DNA from: Variovorax sp. N23
GTDB taxonomy: Bacteria > Pseudomonadota > Gammaproteobacteria > Burkholderiales > Burkholderiaceae_C
Assembly (NCBI RefSeq): GCF_025486315.1
Contig: NZ_JAOOPY010000009.1
Coordinates: 124,001-188,000 of the forward strand
Length of the DNA stretch: 64,000 nucleotides
Reading direction: 5' to 3'
The position numbers and the translations under genes are program-made. Position 1 is the stretch's first letter; each line of letters opens with the position of its first letter. The notes below the pieces were generated by a model. That model was not told where the DNA came from and made no database searches. It saw only the letters and a program-made list of their open reading frames with translations. Below, piece after piece: positions 43,171 through 51,748 of this stretch.

Positions 43171-46100
43171 TCAGCGTTTGACGGTGGCTTCGGCGCGCAG
43201 CCGCGCCACGTCCTTCGCCAGCGTCGGCCAGGGCGCGGCCTGCGGCGCGAAGCGCGCGCGCATGTAGCCGGCGAGCTCGACGATCTGCGCGTCGTCCAGG
43301 GCGCCGCCGAAGGCGGGCATGAAGCCGATGTCCTTCGTGGCCGGCTCGCGCACACCGTCGAGGATGGTGCGCAGCAGGTTGTCGGGCCGGTCGCTCGTGA
43401 GGTTGGTGTTGAGCGCGAGCGGCGTGTTCACGCCCAGCAGGGTCGGCCCGTCGCCGTCGTGGTGGCAGGCGGCGCAGGCGTTGTCGAACAGGCGCTGCGG
43501 CGCGCCGAGCAGGCGGCCCTTGTTGGCGGCCGCGGTCTGCACGGCTTGCGCGGCCAGCGCCTGCGGATCGGGCACCGTGGGGTTGAAGGACGCGAGGTAG
43601 GTGCTCATCGCGCGGATGTCGTCGTCGGGCACCTGCTGCAGTTCGCGCACCACCTCGGCCATCGGGCCGCCGGCGGTGCCGTTCGATGGGGCATGGCCGT
43701 GGCGCAGATAGCCGTAGAGCGCGTCGGCCGTCCACGGCACGGCGGCCTTCGACAGGCCGGTGAGCGCAGGCGCCTCCCAGCCGTCGACCATCGCGCCCGA
43801 CAGGAAGGCGCTGCCGCCCTGCTCTGCACCGAGCGCGTTGCGCGGCGTATGGCAGGCACCGCAGTGGCCCAGACCGTTGATCAGGTAGGCGCCGCGGTTC
43901 CACTCTGCGCTCTGTGCCGCGACCAGCGCGTAGGGCGCGGGGTCGTGGAACAGCGCGTTCCAGCCGGCCATCAGCGGGCGCACGTTGAAGGGAAACTTCA
44001 GGTCGGACTTCGGCGTCTCGGCACGCACCGGCGGCAGCGCCATGAAGTACGCGTACAGCGCCTGCAGGTCGTCGTCGCTGGTCTTGGCGAAGGCGGTGTA
44101 CGGGAAGGCCGGGTACAGGTGATGCCCATCGCGCGAGACACCTTCGCGCATCGCGCGCTGGAAGGCGCTGAAGGACCAGCGGCCCAGGCCCGTCTCGGGA
44201 TCGGGTGTGAGGTTGGTGGTGTAGATCGTGCCGAAGGGCGTGTCCATCGCACGGCCGCCGGCGTTGGGCGTGCCGCCGTCGGTGGTGTGGCAGACGGCGC
44301 AGTCGCCCATCGCGGCGAGCACGCGGCCGCGCTCGATGGTCGTCGCGCTGTAGACCGGTGCGGTGAGTGACACCGGCGCGATGGCCGAACGCCAGCCGAG
44401 CACGCCCGCCACGACGCTGAGGCCGCCGATGAGCAAGGCGCTGGCCGTGGCCCACACGCTCTTGCGCTTCGGCCAGGGCGCATCGGCCGGCACGCGCGCG
44501 GGCGGCGCGATCGGCATGGCATCGAGGCGCGGCGTGTCGGCATTCGCCTCGCCACCGGCCGGCGCCGACAGCGGATTCAATGCCGCACGCACCACCTCCG
44601 GCGTAAACGGCGGTTCGCGAAAGCGCACCCCCGTCGCATCGAAGATCGCATTCGCGATCGCCGCCGTGCCCGGCACCGACGACGACTCGCCCGCGCCCAG
44701 CGGTGCCTCGCCCTGCCGCGGCATGTGCATCACCTCGATCACCGGCACCTGGCGGAAGTTGATGATCGGGTAGCCGCCCCACTCGCGGTTCGCCACCACG
44801 CCGGATGGCGGCCGACCGGCCATCACCTCACCCGCCGGCGCACCGTCCGCTTGCTGCGGCGCGAAGCGCACCTCTTCCATCAATGCGCGGCTGGTGGTCT
44901 GGATGACGTTGCCGTGGATCTGATGCTCGACGCCCGCGGGGTTGACCATCATCCCCGCGTCGTGGCCGACCACCACGCGGCGCACATGCACCTCGCCGGT
45001 GGTGCGGTTCACCTCGACATCGGCCACCCAGGCGGCCCAGGCGGCGCCATAGCCGGGCCACTTGCTGTGCACGTAGCGCGCATACGCGAAGCCCTGGCCG
45101 AAGAGGATGTCGCCGCCCTCCCCCAATCCGCCATCGGCGTTCTCCTGCGGCCCGGTGCGCATGCGCCAGCCGGCCTTCTGCGCGGTGGCCTGCACCAGTT
45201 CGGCAGCGCGCGGGTCGTGCAGATGGCGCAGCCGGAACTGCACCGGGTCGACACCGGCGGCCGTCGCCAGTTCATCGATGTACGACTCGTGCGCGAAGGA
45301 GCTCGGCAGCGCCGACACGCCGCGCAGCCACGAGGCGCGCACGATCGGCGCCATGTCGTTGACCTTCACGCGCAGGTTCTCGACCGTGTAAGGCGGGCGC
45401 GCCGTGCGGTCGCCCATCTCGTAGGCCTGCGCCACCGGCTCGACCGCGCGCGTGAGCAGCAGCGCCAGCGTGGGTGCACCGTTCGACGGGTACGAGGTCT
45501 CGAAGTCGTAGGCCGCGATGCCGCCGTCGGCGTCGAGCCCGCCATTCACATCCATCAACTGCGCGGCGCCCTTGGGCTCCCACGCATGCTCCTGTTCGCG
45601 CGTGAGCTGCACGCGCACCGGCGCGCCGACCGCACGCGCCAGCAGCGCGGCGTCGGCGGCCACGTCGTCGGCGCCGTTGCGGCCATAGCAGCCGGCAGCT
45701 TCCATGCGGACCACGTCGACCTGCACATCCTGCAGGTCCATCAGTTTGGCGAGGTCCGCGCGCAGCACGTGCGGGCTCTGCGAACCGGCCCATACCCGAA
45801 GCGCGAAACCGTCTGCCGCGTCGGCCTGCCAGTCGGCCAGCGCGCACGACGGCCCGATCGATGCGTGCATCTGGTAGGGCCACACGTAGGTGCGACGCAT
45901 GGGTTGCGCGGCGCGCGCGATGGCGCCGTCGACATCGCCGTCGTCGACCAGCAGGCGCTGGGTCGACGGGTTGTCGCGCAGCGCCTGCGCCACGTTCGAC
46001 AGGTCCGGCATGCCGGGCCAGGCCTTCCAGGCGACGCGCAGCTCGCGCATCGCCTGTTCGGCGTGTTCCTCGCGTTCGGCCACCACGCCGACGAAGTCGC

Positions 46101-46905
46101 GCAGCACCACCACGGCGCGCACGCCGGGGATGTGCGCGATGGACGATTCGTCCACCGATTCCAGCGTGTTGCCGATGTAGTCGCCGTGGTCGGCGCCCGC
46201 GTACGGCGGCCGCACCACGCGGCCGTGCAGCATGCCGGGCACGCGCATGTCGTGCACGAAGACGAGTTCGCCCGCCAGCTTGGCCGGAATGTCGACGCGC
46301 GGCTGGCGCGTGCCGACGACGCGGTAGTCGGCCGGATTCTTCAGCGCCGTGTCGGGCGCGAGCGTGAGCACGGTGCGCTGGCCTGCGACCAGCTGCGCAT
46401 ACGCCACCTGGCGCGACACGTCGTCGGCCACGCGCACGATGCCGTGGCGCACCTCGAGCGATGCCGCCGGTGCACCGAGCCGCTCGGCCGCGCGCGCCAG
46501 CAGCCAGGCACGCGCCTGTGCCGCGGCCAGCCGCAGCGGCTGGGCGTGGATCTGGATCGATGCACTCGCGATGGTGCCGCCCTGGTTGGGCACGCGCGCG
46601 GTGTCGCCCAGCATCACGCGGATGCAGGGCATGCCGAGGTCGAGCTCCTCGGCCACGATCTGCATCAGCGCGGTCTGGATGCCGGTGCCCAGGTCGACGT
46701 GGCCGTGCAGGGCCGAGGCGCTGCCGTCGTCCCACACGGCGAGCAGGATCTCGTCGCCCTCGGCCGGGTTGCCCGACACCGCGATCGGCTGGCCCGGCGT
46801 CGGCGGCGCGGCGGGCGGTGTCGGCCGCGTCACGACCAGCACGCCCTCGGCCGAGAGAAACTCGGCGCGCGTGCGCGGCGCGTCGGCGCGGCGCGGATTC
46901 GTCAT
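43171..46905 (-). CDS. nicB: Nicotinate dehydrogenase large subunit, Mo-cofactor plus tri-heme cytochrome c (NicB-like)
   Basis: The 1244-residue fusion has a xanthine-dehydrogenase-type molybdenum domain (residues 1 to about 790; GHVDLGTGIQTAL, QGGTIASASIQ, GCYGRNGADD, PLGAGESSSVPGT), a membrane segment at about 818-838, and a cytochrome part with three CXXCH hemes: CAVCH at 869, CGACH at 1015 and CAACH at 1144. This matches NicB of Pseudomonas putida KT2440, which hydroxylates nicotinate to 6-hydroxynicotinate and passes electrons to the respiratory chain. Its start overlaps the nicA-like stop (ATGA). Related isoquinoline oxidoreductases share this plan, so nicotinate is supported mainly by context. 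Confidence 0.82.
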   Translation of the reverse strand: MTNPRRADAPRTRAEFLSAEGVLVVTRPTPPAAPPTPGQPIAVSGNPAEGDEILLAVWDDGSASALHGHVDLGTGIQTALMQIVAEELDLGMPCIRVMLGDTARVPNQGGTIASASIQIHAQPLRLAAAQARAWLLARAAERLGAPAASLEVRHGIVRVADDVSRQVAYAQLVAGQRTVLTLAPDTALKNPADYRVVGTRQPRVDIPAKLAGELVFVHDMRVPGMLHGRVVRPPYAGADHGDYIGNTLESVDESSIAHIPGVRAVVVLRDFVGVVAEREEHAEQAMRELRVAWKAWPGMPDLSNVAQALRDNPSTQRLLVDDGDVDGAIARAAQPMRRTYVWPYQMHASIGPSCALADWQADAADGFALRVWAGSQSPHVLRADLAKLMDLQDVQVDVVRMEAAGCYGRNGADDVAADAALLARAVGAPVRVQLTREQEHAWEPKGAAQLMDVNGGLDADGGIAAYDFETSYPSNGAPTLALLLTRAVEPVAQAYEMGDRTARPPYTVENLRVKVNDMAPIVRASWLRGVSALPSSFAHESYIDELATAAGVDPVQFRLRHLHDPRAAELVQATAQKAGWRMRTGPQENADGGLGEGGDILFGQGFAYARYVHSKWPGYGAAWAAWVADVEVNRTTGEVHVRRVVVGHDAGMMVNPAGVEHQIHGNVIQTTSRALMEEVRFAPQQADGAPAGEVMAGRPPSGVVANREWGGYPIINFRQVPVIEVMHMPRQGEAPLGAGESSSVPGTAAIANAIFDATGVRFREPPFTPEVVRAALNPLSAPAGGEANADTPRLDAMPIAPPARVPADAPWPKRKSVWATASALLIGGLSVVAGVLGWRSAIAPVSLTAPVYSATTIERGRVLAAMGDCAVCHTTDGGTPNAGGRAMDTPFGTIYTTNLTPDPETGLGRWSFSAFQRAMREGVSRDGHHLYPAFPYTAFAKTSDDDLQALYAYFMALPPVRAETPKSDLKFPFNVRPLMAGWNALFHDPAPYALVAAQSAEWNRGAYLINGLGHCGACHTPRNALGAEQGGSAFLSGAMVDGWEAPALTGLSKAAVPWTADALYGYLRHGHAPSNGTAGGPMAEVVRELQQVPDDDIRAMSTYLASFNPTVPDPQALAAQAVQTAAANKGRLLGAPQRLFDNACAACHHDGDGPTLLGVNTPLALNTNLTSDRPDNLLRTILDGVREPATKDIGFMPAFGGALDDAQIVELAGYMRARFAPQAAPWPTLAKDVARLRAEATVKR

Positions 46906-47375
46906 GCGTCTGCCGCCAGCCGGGAGGCCGCCAGCTGCACGGCGCGGATGATCTCGACATGCGTCCCGCAGCGGCACAGGTTGGCGGACAGCTCGGCACG
47001 GATCCGCTCTTCGCTGGGATGCGGCTCGCGCGCGAGCAAGGCCGCGGCCTGCATCACCATGCCGTTGAGGCAGTAGCCGCATTGCGCGGCCTGGGCTTCC
47101 TCGAAGGCGGCCTGCACCGGATGCCACGCTGCACGCGTGCCCAACCCTTCGAGTGTGGTGATCTCCCGCCCCGCCACGCCGTGCGCCGGAATCACGCAGC
47201 TGCGCGCCGCGACACCATCGACCCACACGGTGCAAGCACCGCACTGGCCGAGCCCGCAGCCGTACTTCGGGCCGTTCAGGCCGAGTTCGTTGCGCAGCAC
47301 ATGGAGCAGCGTCGCCTCGCGCGTGGCATCGACGACGACGGCCTGCGCGTTGACGGTCAGCGAGAGTCCAGGCAT
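46902..47375 (-). CDS. nicA: Nicotinate dehydrogenase [2Fe-2S] subunit (NicA-like)
   Basis: The 157-residue small subunit, the same length as P. putida NicA, has both clusters of the xanthine-oxidase family: GCGLGQCGACTVWVDG with an upstream Cys, and CGYCLNGM followed by CRCGTH. It transfers electrons from the molybdenum centre of the partner large subunit. The ATG at 47375 starts at the beta-strand SLTVNAQAV; an upstream in-frame ATG would overlap the nicotinamidase gene. It follows that gene by 36 bases and overlaps the large-subunit gene by four. Confidence 0.85.
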   Translation of the reverse strand: MPGLSLTVNAQAVVVDATREATLLHVLRNELGLNGPKYGCGLGQCGACTVWVDGVAARSCVIPAHGVAGREITTLEGLGTRAAWHPVQAAFEEAQAAQCGYCLNGMVMQAAALLAREPHPSEERIRAELSANLCRCGTHVEIIRAVQLAASRLAADA

Positions 47376-47411
47376 CTCGGGATCAGAACCTCGCGCTGAC
47401 ACCGCGCAGCG

Positions 47412-48125
47412 TCATGCGCTCAGGATGTCCGTCGACTGGATGCGCTTCACGCCCTTGGCGGCCATCTGCTTCCAGGCGGCGGCGAGCGAGCCGTTGAGGT
47501 CGATGCCGCGCGTGGCGTCCTCGATCACATAGGCCTCGAAGCCGGCCTTGCGCGCATCCATGGCGGTCCAGGCGACGCAGAAATCGGTGGCCAGGCCGGT
47601 GACGTACACCGTCTTGATGCCGCGCGCCTTCAGGTAGCCGGCCAGGCCGGTCACGGTCTTGTGGTCGGCTTCCTCGAAGGCCGAGTAGCTGTCGACGCCG
47701 GGGTTGTAGCCCTTGCGGATGATGAGCTGCGCCGTCGGCAGCTTCAGGTCCTTGTGCAGCGACGCGTCGTCGGTGCCCTGCACGCAATGATCGGGCCACA
47801 GCACCTGCTTGCCGTACTTGAGCATGGTCGTCTCGAAGGGCTTCTTGCCCGGGTAGGCCGTGGCGAAGGACGCATGGCCGGGCGTGTGCCAGTCCTGCGT
47901 GACCACCACGTTCTGGAAGGCACCCGCCAGCTTGTTGATCACCGGCACCACCTCGGCCCCGCCCTTCACCGGCAGCGTGCCGCCCTCGATGAAGCAGTTC
48001 TGCACGTCGACCACGATCAGCGCGGCATTGGCGGCCGGCTTGCGCTGGCCCGCGGCGAAGAGCTGCGGCGACAGCGCCACGAGCCCGAGGGCGGCACCGG
48101 CGTGAAGAAGGGTTCTGCGTTGCAT
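47412..48125 (-). CDS. Exported nicotinamidase-like hydrolase (PncA family)
   Basis: The 237-residue protein has a twin-arginine-type signal (QRRTLLHAGAALGLVALS) and a PncA-type isochorismatase fold with catalytic Asp in IVVDVQNCF, metal ligands in DWHTPGH and PDHCVQGT, catalytic Lys in IIRKGYNPGVDSYSAF and nucleophile Cys in VTGLATDFCVAW. Nicotinamidase releases nicotinate and ammonia. Export is unusual for the family and would place deamidation in the periplasm. It lies between the Liv ATPase genes and nicA. A pyrazinamidase or other amidase activity is possible. Confidence 0.85.
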   Translation of the reverse strand: MQRRTLLHAGAALGLVALSPQLFAAGQRKPAANAALIVVDVQNCFIEGGTLPVKGGAEVVPVINKLAGAFQNVVVTQDWHTPGHASFATAYPGKKPFETTMLKYGKQVLWPDHCVQGTDDASLHKDLKLPTAQLIIRKGYNPGVDSYSAFEEADHKTVTGLAGYLKARGIKTVYVTGLATDFCVAWTAMDARKAGFEAYVIEDATRGIDLNGSLAAAWKQMAAKGVKRIQSTDILSA

Positions 48126-48175
48126 GGTGGGGCTCCTGGCAAAGGTGGAGGAAGAATGGTGATCGGACGCTGAAA

Positions 48176-48913
48176 TCAGACGCTCAGGTAGGCGCGGCGC
48201 ACATCGTCGTTCGCGGCCAGCTCGGCCATCGTCGCCTGGTAGCGGATCTGGCCTTTCTCGAGCACATAGGCCCGGTCGGACACCAGCTCGGCGAAGTGCA
48301 TGTTCTGCTCCGACAGCAGGATGCTCACGCCCTGCGCCTTGAGCTCGAGGATCATGTTCGCCATCTGCTCGACGATCACCGGAGCAACGCCTTCGGAGGG
48401 CTCGTCGAGCAGCACGAGGTACGGGTTGCCCATCAGCGTGCGCGCGACCGTCAGCATCTGCTGCTCGCCGCCGCTCATGCGGCCGCCCGGGCGCTGCGGC
48501 ATCTCGCCGAGGTTGGGGAAGAGCTTGAACAGGCGCTCGGGCGTCCACAGCGGCGCCTCGCTGCCGTCGGCCCAGCGGCGCGGCGGCTGCCGGCCGACCT
48601 CGAGGTTCTCCATCACCGTGAGGTCGGTGAACACGCGGCGGTCTTCGGGCACGAAGCCCAGGCCCATCTTGGCCGCGTGGTGCGGTTCGCTCTTGGAGAT
48701 GTCGTGGCCGAGGAAGCTCACCGCGCCCTTGCGCTTGGCCAGCATGCCGATCAGCGCCTTCAGCGTGGTCGACTTGCCGGCGCCGTTGCGGCCCATCAGC
48801 GCGACGACTTCGCCACGGCGCACCTCGAGGTCGACGTCGTAGAGGATCTGTGCGGCGCCGTACCAGGCGCACAGCGATTGGGCGGTCAGCAATGTCTCGT
48901 GGTGCCTGCTCAT
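48176..48913 (-). CDS. livF: Liv-type ABC transporter ATP-binding protein (LivF)
   Basis: The 245-residue ATPase has Walker A GRNGAGKSTT, the signature SGGEQQML, Walker B YLVLLDEPSEG and a His switch near SILLSEQNMHF. The GPNGAGKST..KALIG and LFPNL-region features place it in the LivF branch. It powers the fused permease encoded two genes upstream. Its start overlaps the livG stop by four bases. The downstream nicotinamidase gene begins 50 bases later, so the transporter is in the same run as the catabolic genes. Confidence 0.92.
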   Translation of the reverse strand: MSRHHETLLTAQSLCAWYGAAQILYDVDLEVRRGEVVALMGRNGAGKSTTLKALIGMLAKRKGAVSFLGHDISKSEPHHAAKMGLGFVPEDRRVFTDLTVMENLEVGRQPPRRWADGSEAPLWTPERLFKLFPNLGEMPQRPGGRMSGGEQQMLTVARTLMGNPYLVLLDEPSEGVAPVIVEQMANMILELKAQGVSILLSEQNMHFAELVSDRAYVLEKGQIRYQATMAELAANDDVRRAYLSV

Positions 48914-49713
48914 GCGTCTGCTCCCACCGCCGCGTTCACTTCCGCGGCCTTCTCGGCGATCTTCTCGAAGGTCTTGCCGCTGCCGAAGTACACCTCCTGC
49001 ACCTTCGGGTGGTCGCGGATCTCCAGCGGCTTGCCCTGCGCGATGAGCCGGCCGCGGGCCAGCACGATCATGCGGTCGGCATAGGCGAAGACCACGTCCA
49101 TGCTGTGCTCGGTGAAGAGCACGGCCATGCCGCGCCGGACCACCAGGTCCTTGGTCAAGGCCATGAGCGAATTGCGTTCCTTCGGCGCCATGCCGGCGGT
49201 CGGCTCGTCCATCAGCAGCAGCTTGGGCTCGTTGGCCATCGCGATGGCGAGTTCGACGCGCTTCACGTCGCCGTAGGCCAGCTCGCTGCAGGGGCGGTCG
49301 GCCTGCACCTTCATGCCGACCTGGTCGAGCAGGGCCAGCGCGTCGTCGCGCCGATGATCGGCCGCGCGGCGCCACATCGAGAATAGCTTGCCGTCGTGCG
49401 AGAGCAGCGCCATCTGCACGTTCTCGACCACGGTGAGCGACGCGAAGGTCTCGGCGATCTGGAAGGTGCGGCCCACGCCCAGGCGCCAGATCTCGCGCGG
49501 CTTGCGGCCGACGAGTTCGACGCCATTGAGGGTGATCGAACCCTGATCGGCCTTGAGCTGGCCGTTGACCATGTTGAAGGTGGTCGACTTGCCGGCGCCG
49601 TTGGGGCCGATCAGCGCCAGCAGTTCACCGGGCGCCAGGTCGAAGCTGATGCCATCGACGGCCTTCACGCCGCCGAAGGACTTGCCCAGGTTGTTGACTT
49701 GCAGAAGGGTCAT
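48910..49713 (-). CDS. livG: Liv-type ABC transporter ATP-binding protein (LivG)
   Basis: The 267-residue ATPase has Walker A GPNGAGKSTT, the RTFQIAETFASLTVVENV region typical of LivG, signature LAYGDVKRVELA and Walker B PKLLLMDEPTAG. It pairs with LivF. The signature LAYGDVK deviates from LSGGQ, as is usual in LivG. It starts 88 bases after the permease gene on the same strand, the widest gap within the transporter, with a poor hairpin only. Confidence 0.92.
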   Translation of the reverse strand: MTLLQVNNLGKSFGGVKAVDGISFDLAPGELLALIGPNGAGKSTTFNMVNGQLKADQGSITLNGVELVGRKPREIWRLGVGRTFQIAETFASLTVVENVQMALLSHDGKLFSMWRRAADHRRDDALALLDQVGMKVQADRPCSELAYGDVKRVELAIAMANEPKLLLMDEPTAGMAPKERNSLMALTKDLVVRRGMAVLFTEHSMDVVFAYADRMIVLARGRLIAQGKPLEIRDHPKVQEVYFGSGKTFEKIAEKAAEVNAAVGADA

Positions 49714-49801
49714 CGGAAATCTCGTGGGGAACGGTGGGCGCGAGACGGATATGCAACGGCACCCGGCGCGGCGATGCAGCAGAAGAAAAGCCCCCTAGCC
49801 T

Positions 49802-51727
49802 TCATGCCTTCGCCTCCCCGAGCGCCGTCGCATCCTTCTTTTTCGAGCTGCCGCGCCAGCGGTCGACCATCAGCTTGATCGAGCCCGCGATGCCCTGCGG
49901 GAACAGCAGCACCAGCAGCAGGATGATGGCGCCGAGCATCGCGCGCCAATAGTCGGTGTTGCGCGCCACGGTGTCGTGCAGCCAGGTGAAGGTCACCGCG
50001 CCGACCACCGGGCCGGCCAGCGTCTGGATGCCGCCGAGCAGCACCATCACCAGGCCGTCGACCGACTTGCCGACCGCCAGCGTCTCGGGCGAGATGCTGC
50101 CCTTCGAGAACGCGAAGAGCGAGCCCGCGAGGCCCGCCATGGTGCCGGCCACCACGAAGGCGGCCCACTGCATGCGCTTGACGTCGATGCCGATGGCGTC
50201 GGCGCGCAGCACCGAGTCGCGGCCCGCGCGCAGCGCATAACCGAAGGGCGAGAACAACACGCGGCGCAGCCACCACACGCCCAGACCGACCAGCAACAGC
50301 GTGACCCAGTAATAGGCGCGCTTGTCCGACAGCCATTCGGACGGCCACACGCCGGTCAGCCCGTTGCTGCCGCCGGTGAAGCTGTCCCACTGGTAGGTGA
50401 CGGCCCAGGTGATCTGCGCGAAGGCGAGCGTGAGCATCGCCAGGTACACACCCGACAGCCGCACCGCGAACCAGCCGTAGACGAAGGCGCCGAGGGCGGC
50501 GACGACCGGCGCGACGATCAGCGCCAGCTCCATCGGCAGGCCCATGGCGCGCACCAGCAGCGCAGCGCCGTAGGCCCCCAGGCCGAAGTACGCCGCGTGG
50601 CCGAAGGAATGCATGCCGGCCGGACCCATGATGAAGTGCAGGCTGGCGGCGAACAGCGCCGCGATCAGCAGGTCGATCAGCAGCACGATGGTGTACGGCG
50701 CATCGGCCGTGAGGATGGGCATGGCGGCCAGCACCAGCGCGAAGGCCGCGGTGCCGACGACGTAGGCGCGGCTCGGCAGGCGCAGCGGCTCTTCCTGCAT
50801 GCCGACATAGCGGCTCGGCGCCTGCGCGCGGCCCATCAAGCCCCAGGGTCGCCACACCAGCACGACCGCCATCACGAGGAAGTCGACCACCAGCGTGAGT
50901 TTGGAAAAGGAGATCGGGATGCCGAACACGTCGACCACGCCGAGCCAGATGCAGATCGCCTTGATCTCGGCGATGAGCAGCGCGGCCACGTAGGCGCCGG
51001 GCAGCGAGCCCATGCCGCCGACCACCACCACCACGAAGGCGGCGCCGATGGTGTTGAGGTCCATCTCGAGCGTCGCGGGTTCGCGCGGCAGCTGCAGCGC
51101 GCCGCCCAGGCCGGCCAGCAGCGCGCCCAGCGCGAACACGGCGGTGAAGAGCCAGGCCTGGTTCACGCCCAGCGCGCTGACCATCTCGCGGTCCTGCGTG
51201 GCGGCGCGCACCAGCGTGCCGAAGCGGGTGCGGGTGAGCAGCAGCCACACCAGGCCGAGCACGACCGGCCCGACCACGATCAGGAACAGGTCATAGGACG
51301 GAAACTGCCGGCCGAGGATCTCGACCGAGCCCTTGAGGCCGGGCGCGCGCGGCCCCAGCAGCTCGTCGGGCCCCCAGAGCCACAGCACCGCGTCCTTGAT
51401 GACGAGCACCAGCGCGAAGGTGGCCAGCAGTTGAAAGAGTTCGGGCGCCTTGTAGATGCGGCGCAGCAGCACCACTTCGATCAGCGCGCCGAGGAGGCCC
51501 ACCGCCACGGCGGCGAGCAGCAGGGCCGGCCAGAAGCCCAGGCTGCCGCCCAGCTTCTCGACCAGCGTGTAGGCGATGTAGATGCCCACCATGAAGAACG
51601 AGCCATGCGCGAAGTTCACGATACGGGTCACGCCGAAGATCAGCGACAGACCTGCCGCCACCAGAAACAGCGACGACGCGCTCGCCAGCCCGTTGAGCAG
51701 CTGGACGATGAAACCTGAAAAGCTCAT
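49802..51727 (-). CDS. Fused LivH-LivM branched-chain-type ABC permease
   Basis: The 641-residue protein joins two permease domains that are usually separate: a LivH half (residues 1 to about 295; LIFGVTRIVNFAHGSFFMVG, GALGVNQAW region, VVVGGMGSLPGA) and a LivM half (about 320-625; MGPAGMHSFGHAAYFGLGAYG, RAGRDSVLRADAIGID, GGIQTLAGP). The join holds a 20-30 residue hydrophilic linker (RAQAPSRYVGMQEEPLR). The pair forms the transmembrane pore. Fusion fixes the 1:1 stoichiometry. It lies between binding protein and LivG in the standard order. Confidence 0.92.
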   Translation of the reverse strand: MSFSGFIVQLLNGLASASSLFLVAAGLSLIFGVTRIVNFAHGSFFMVGIYIAYTLVEKLGGSLGFWPALLLAAVAVGLLGALIEVVLLRRIYKAPELFQLLATFALVLVIKDAVLWLWGPDELLGPRAPGLKGSVEILGRQFPSYDLFLIVVGPVVLGLVWLLLTRTRFGTLVRAATQDREMVSALGVNQAWLFTAVFALGALLAGLGGALQLPREPATLEMDLNTIGAAFVVVVVGGMGSLPGAYVAALLIAEIKAICIWLGVVDVFGIPISFSKLTLVVDFLVMAVVLVWRPWGLMGRAQAPSRYVGMQEEPLRLPSRAYVVGTAAFALVLAAMPILTADAPYTIVLLIDLLIAALFAASLHFIMGPAGMHSFGHAAYFGLGAYGAALLVRAMGLPMELALIVAPVVAALGAFVYGWFAVRLSGVYLAMLTLAFAQITWAVTYQWDSFTGGSNGLTGVWPSEWLSDKRAYYWVTLLLVGLGVWWLRRVLFSPFGYALRAGRDSVLRADAIGIDVKRMQWAAFVVAGTMAGLAGSLFAFSKGSISPETLAVGKSVDGLVMVLLGGIQTLAGPVVGAVTFTWLHDTVARNTDYWRAMLGAIILLLVLLFPQGIAGSIKLMVDRWRGSSKKKDATALGEAKA

Positions 51728-51748
51728 GGATCGTTCTGCCTTGCTCGA

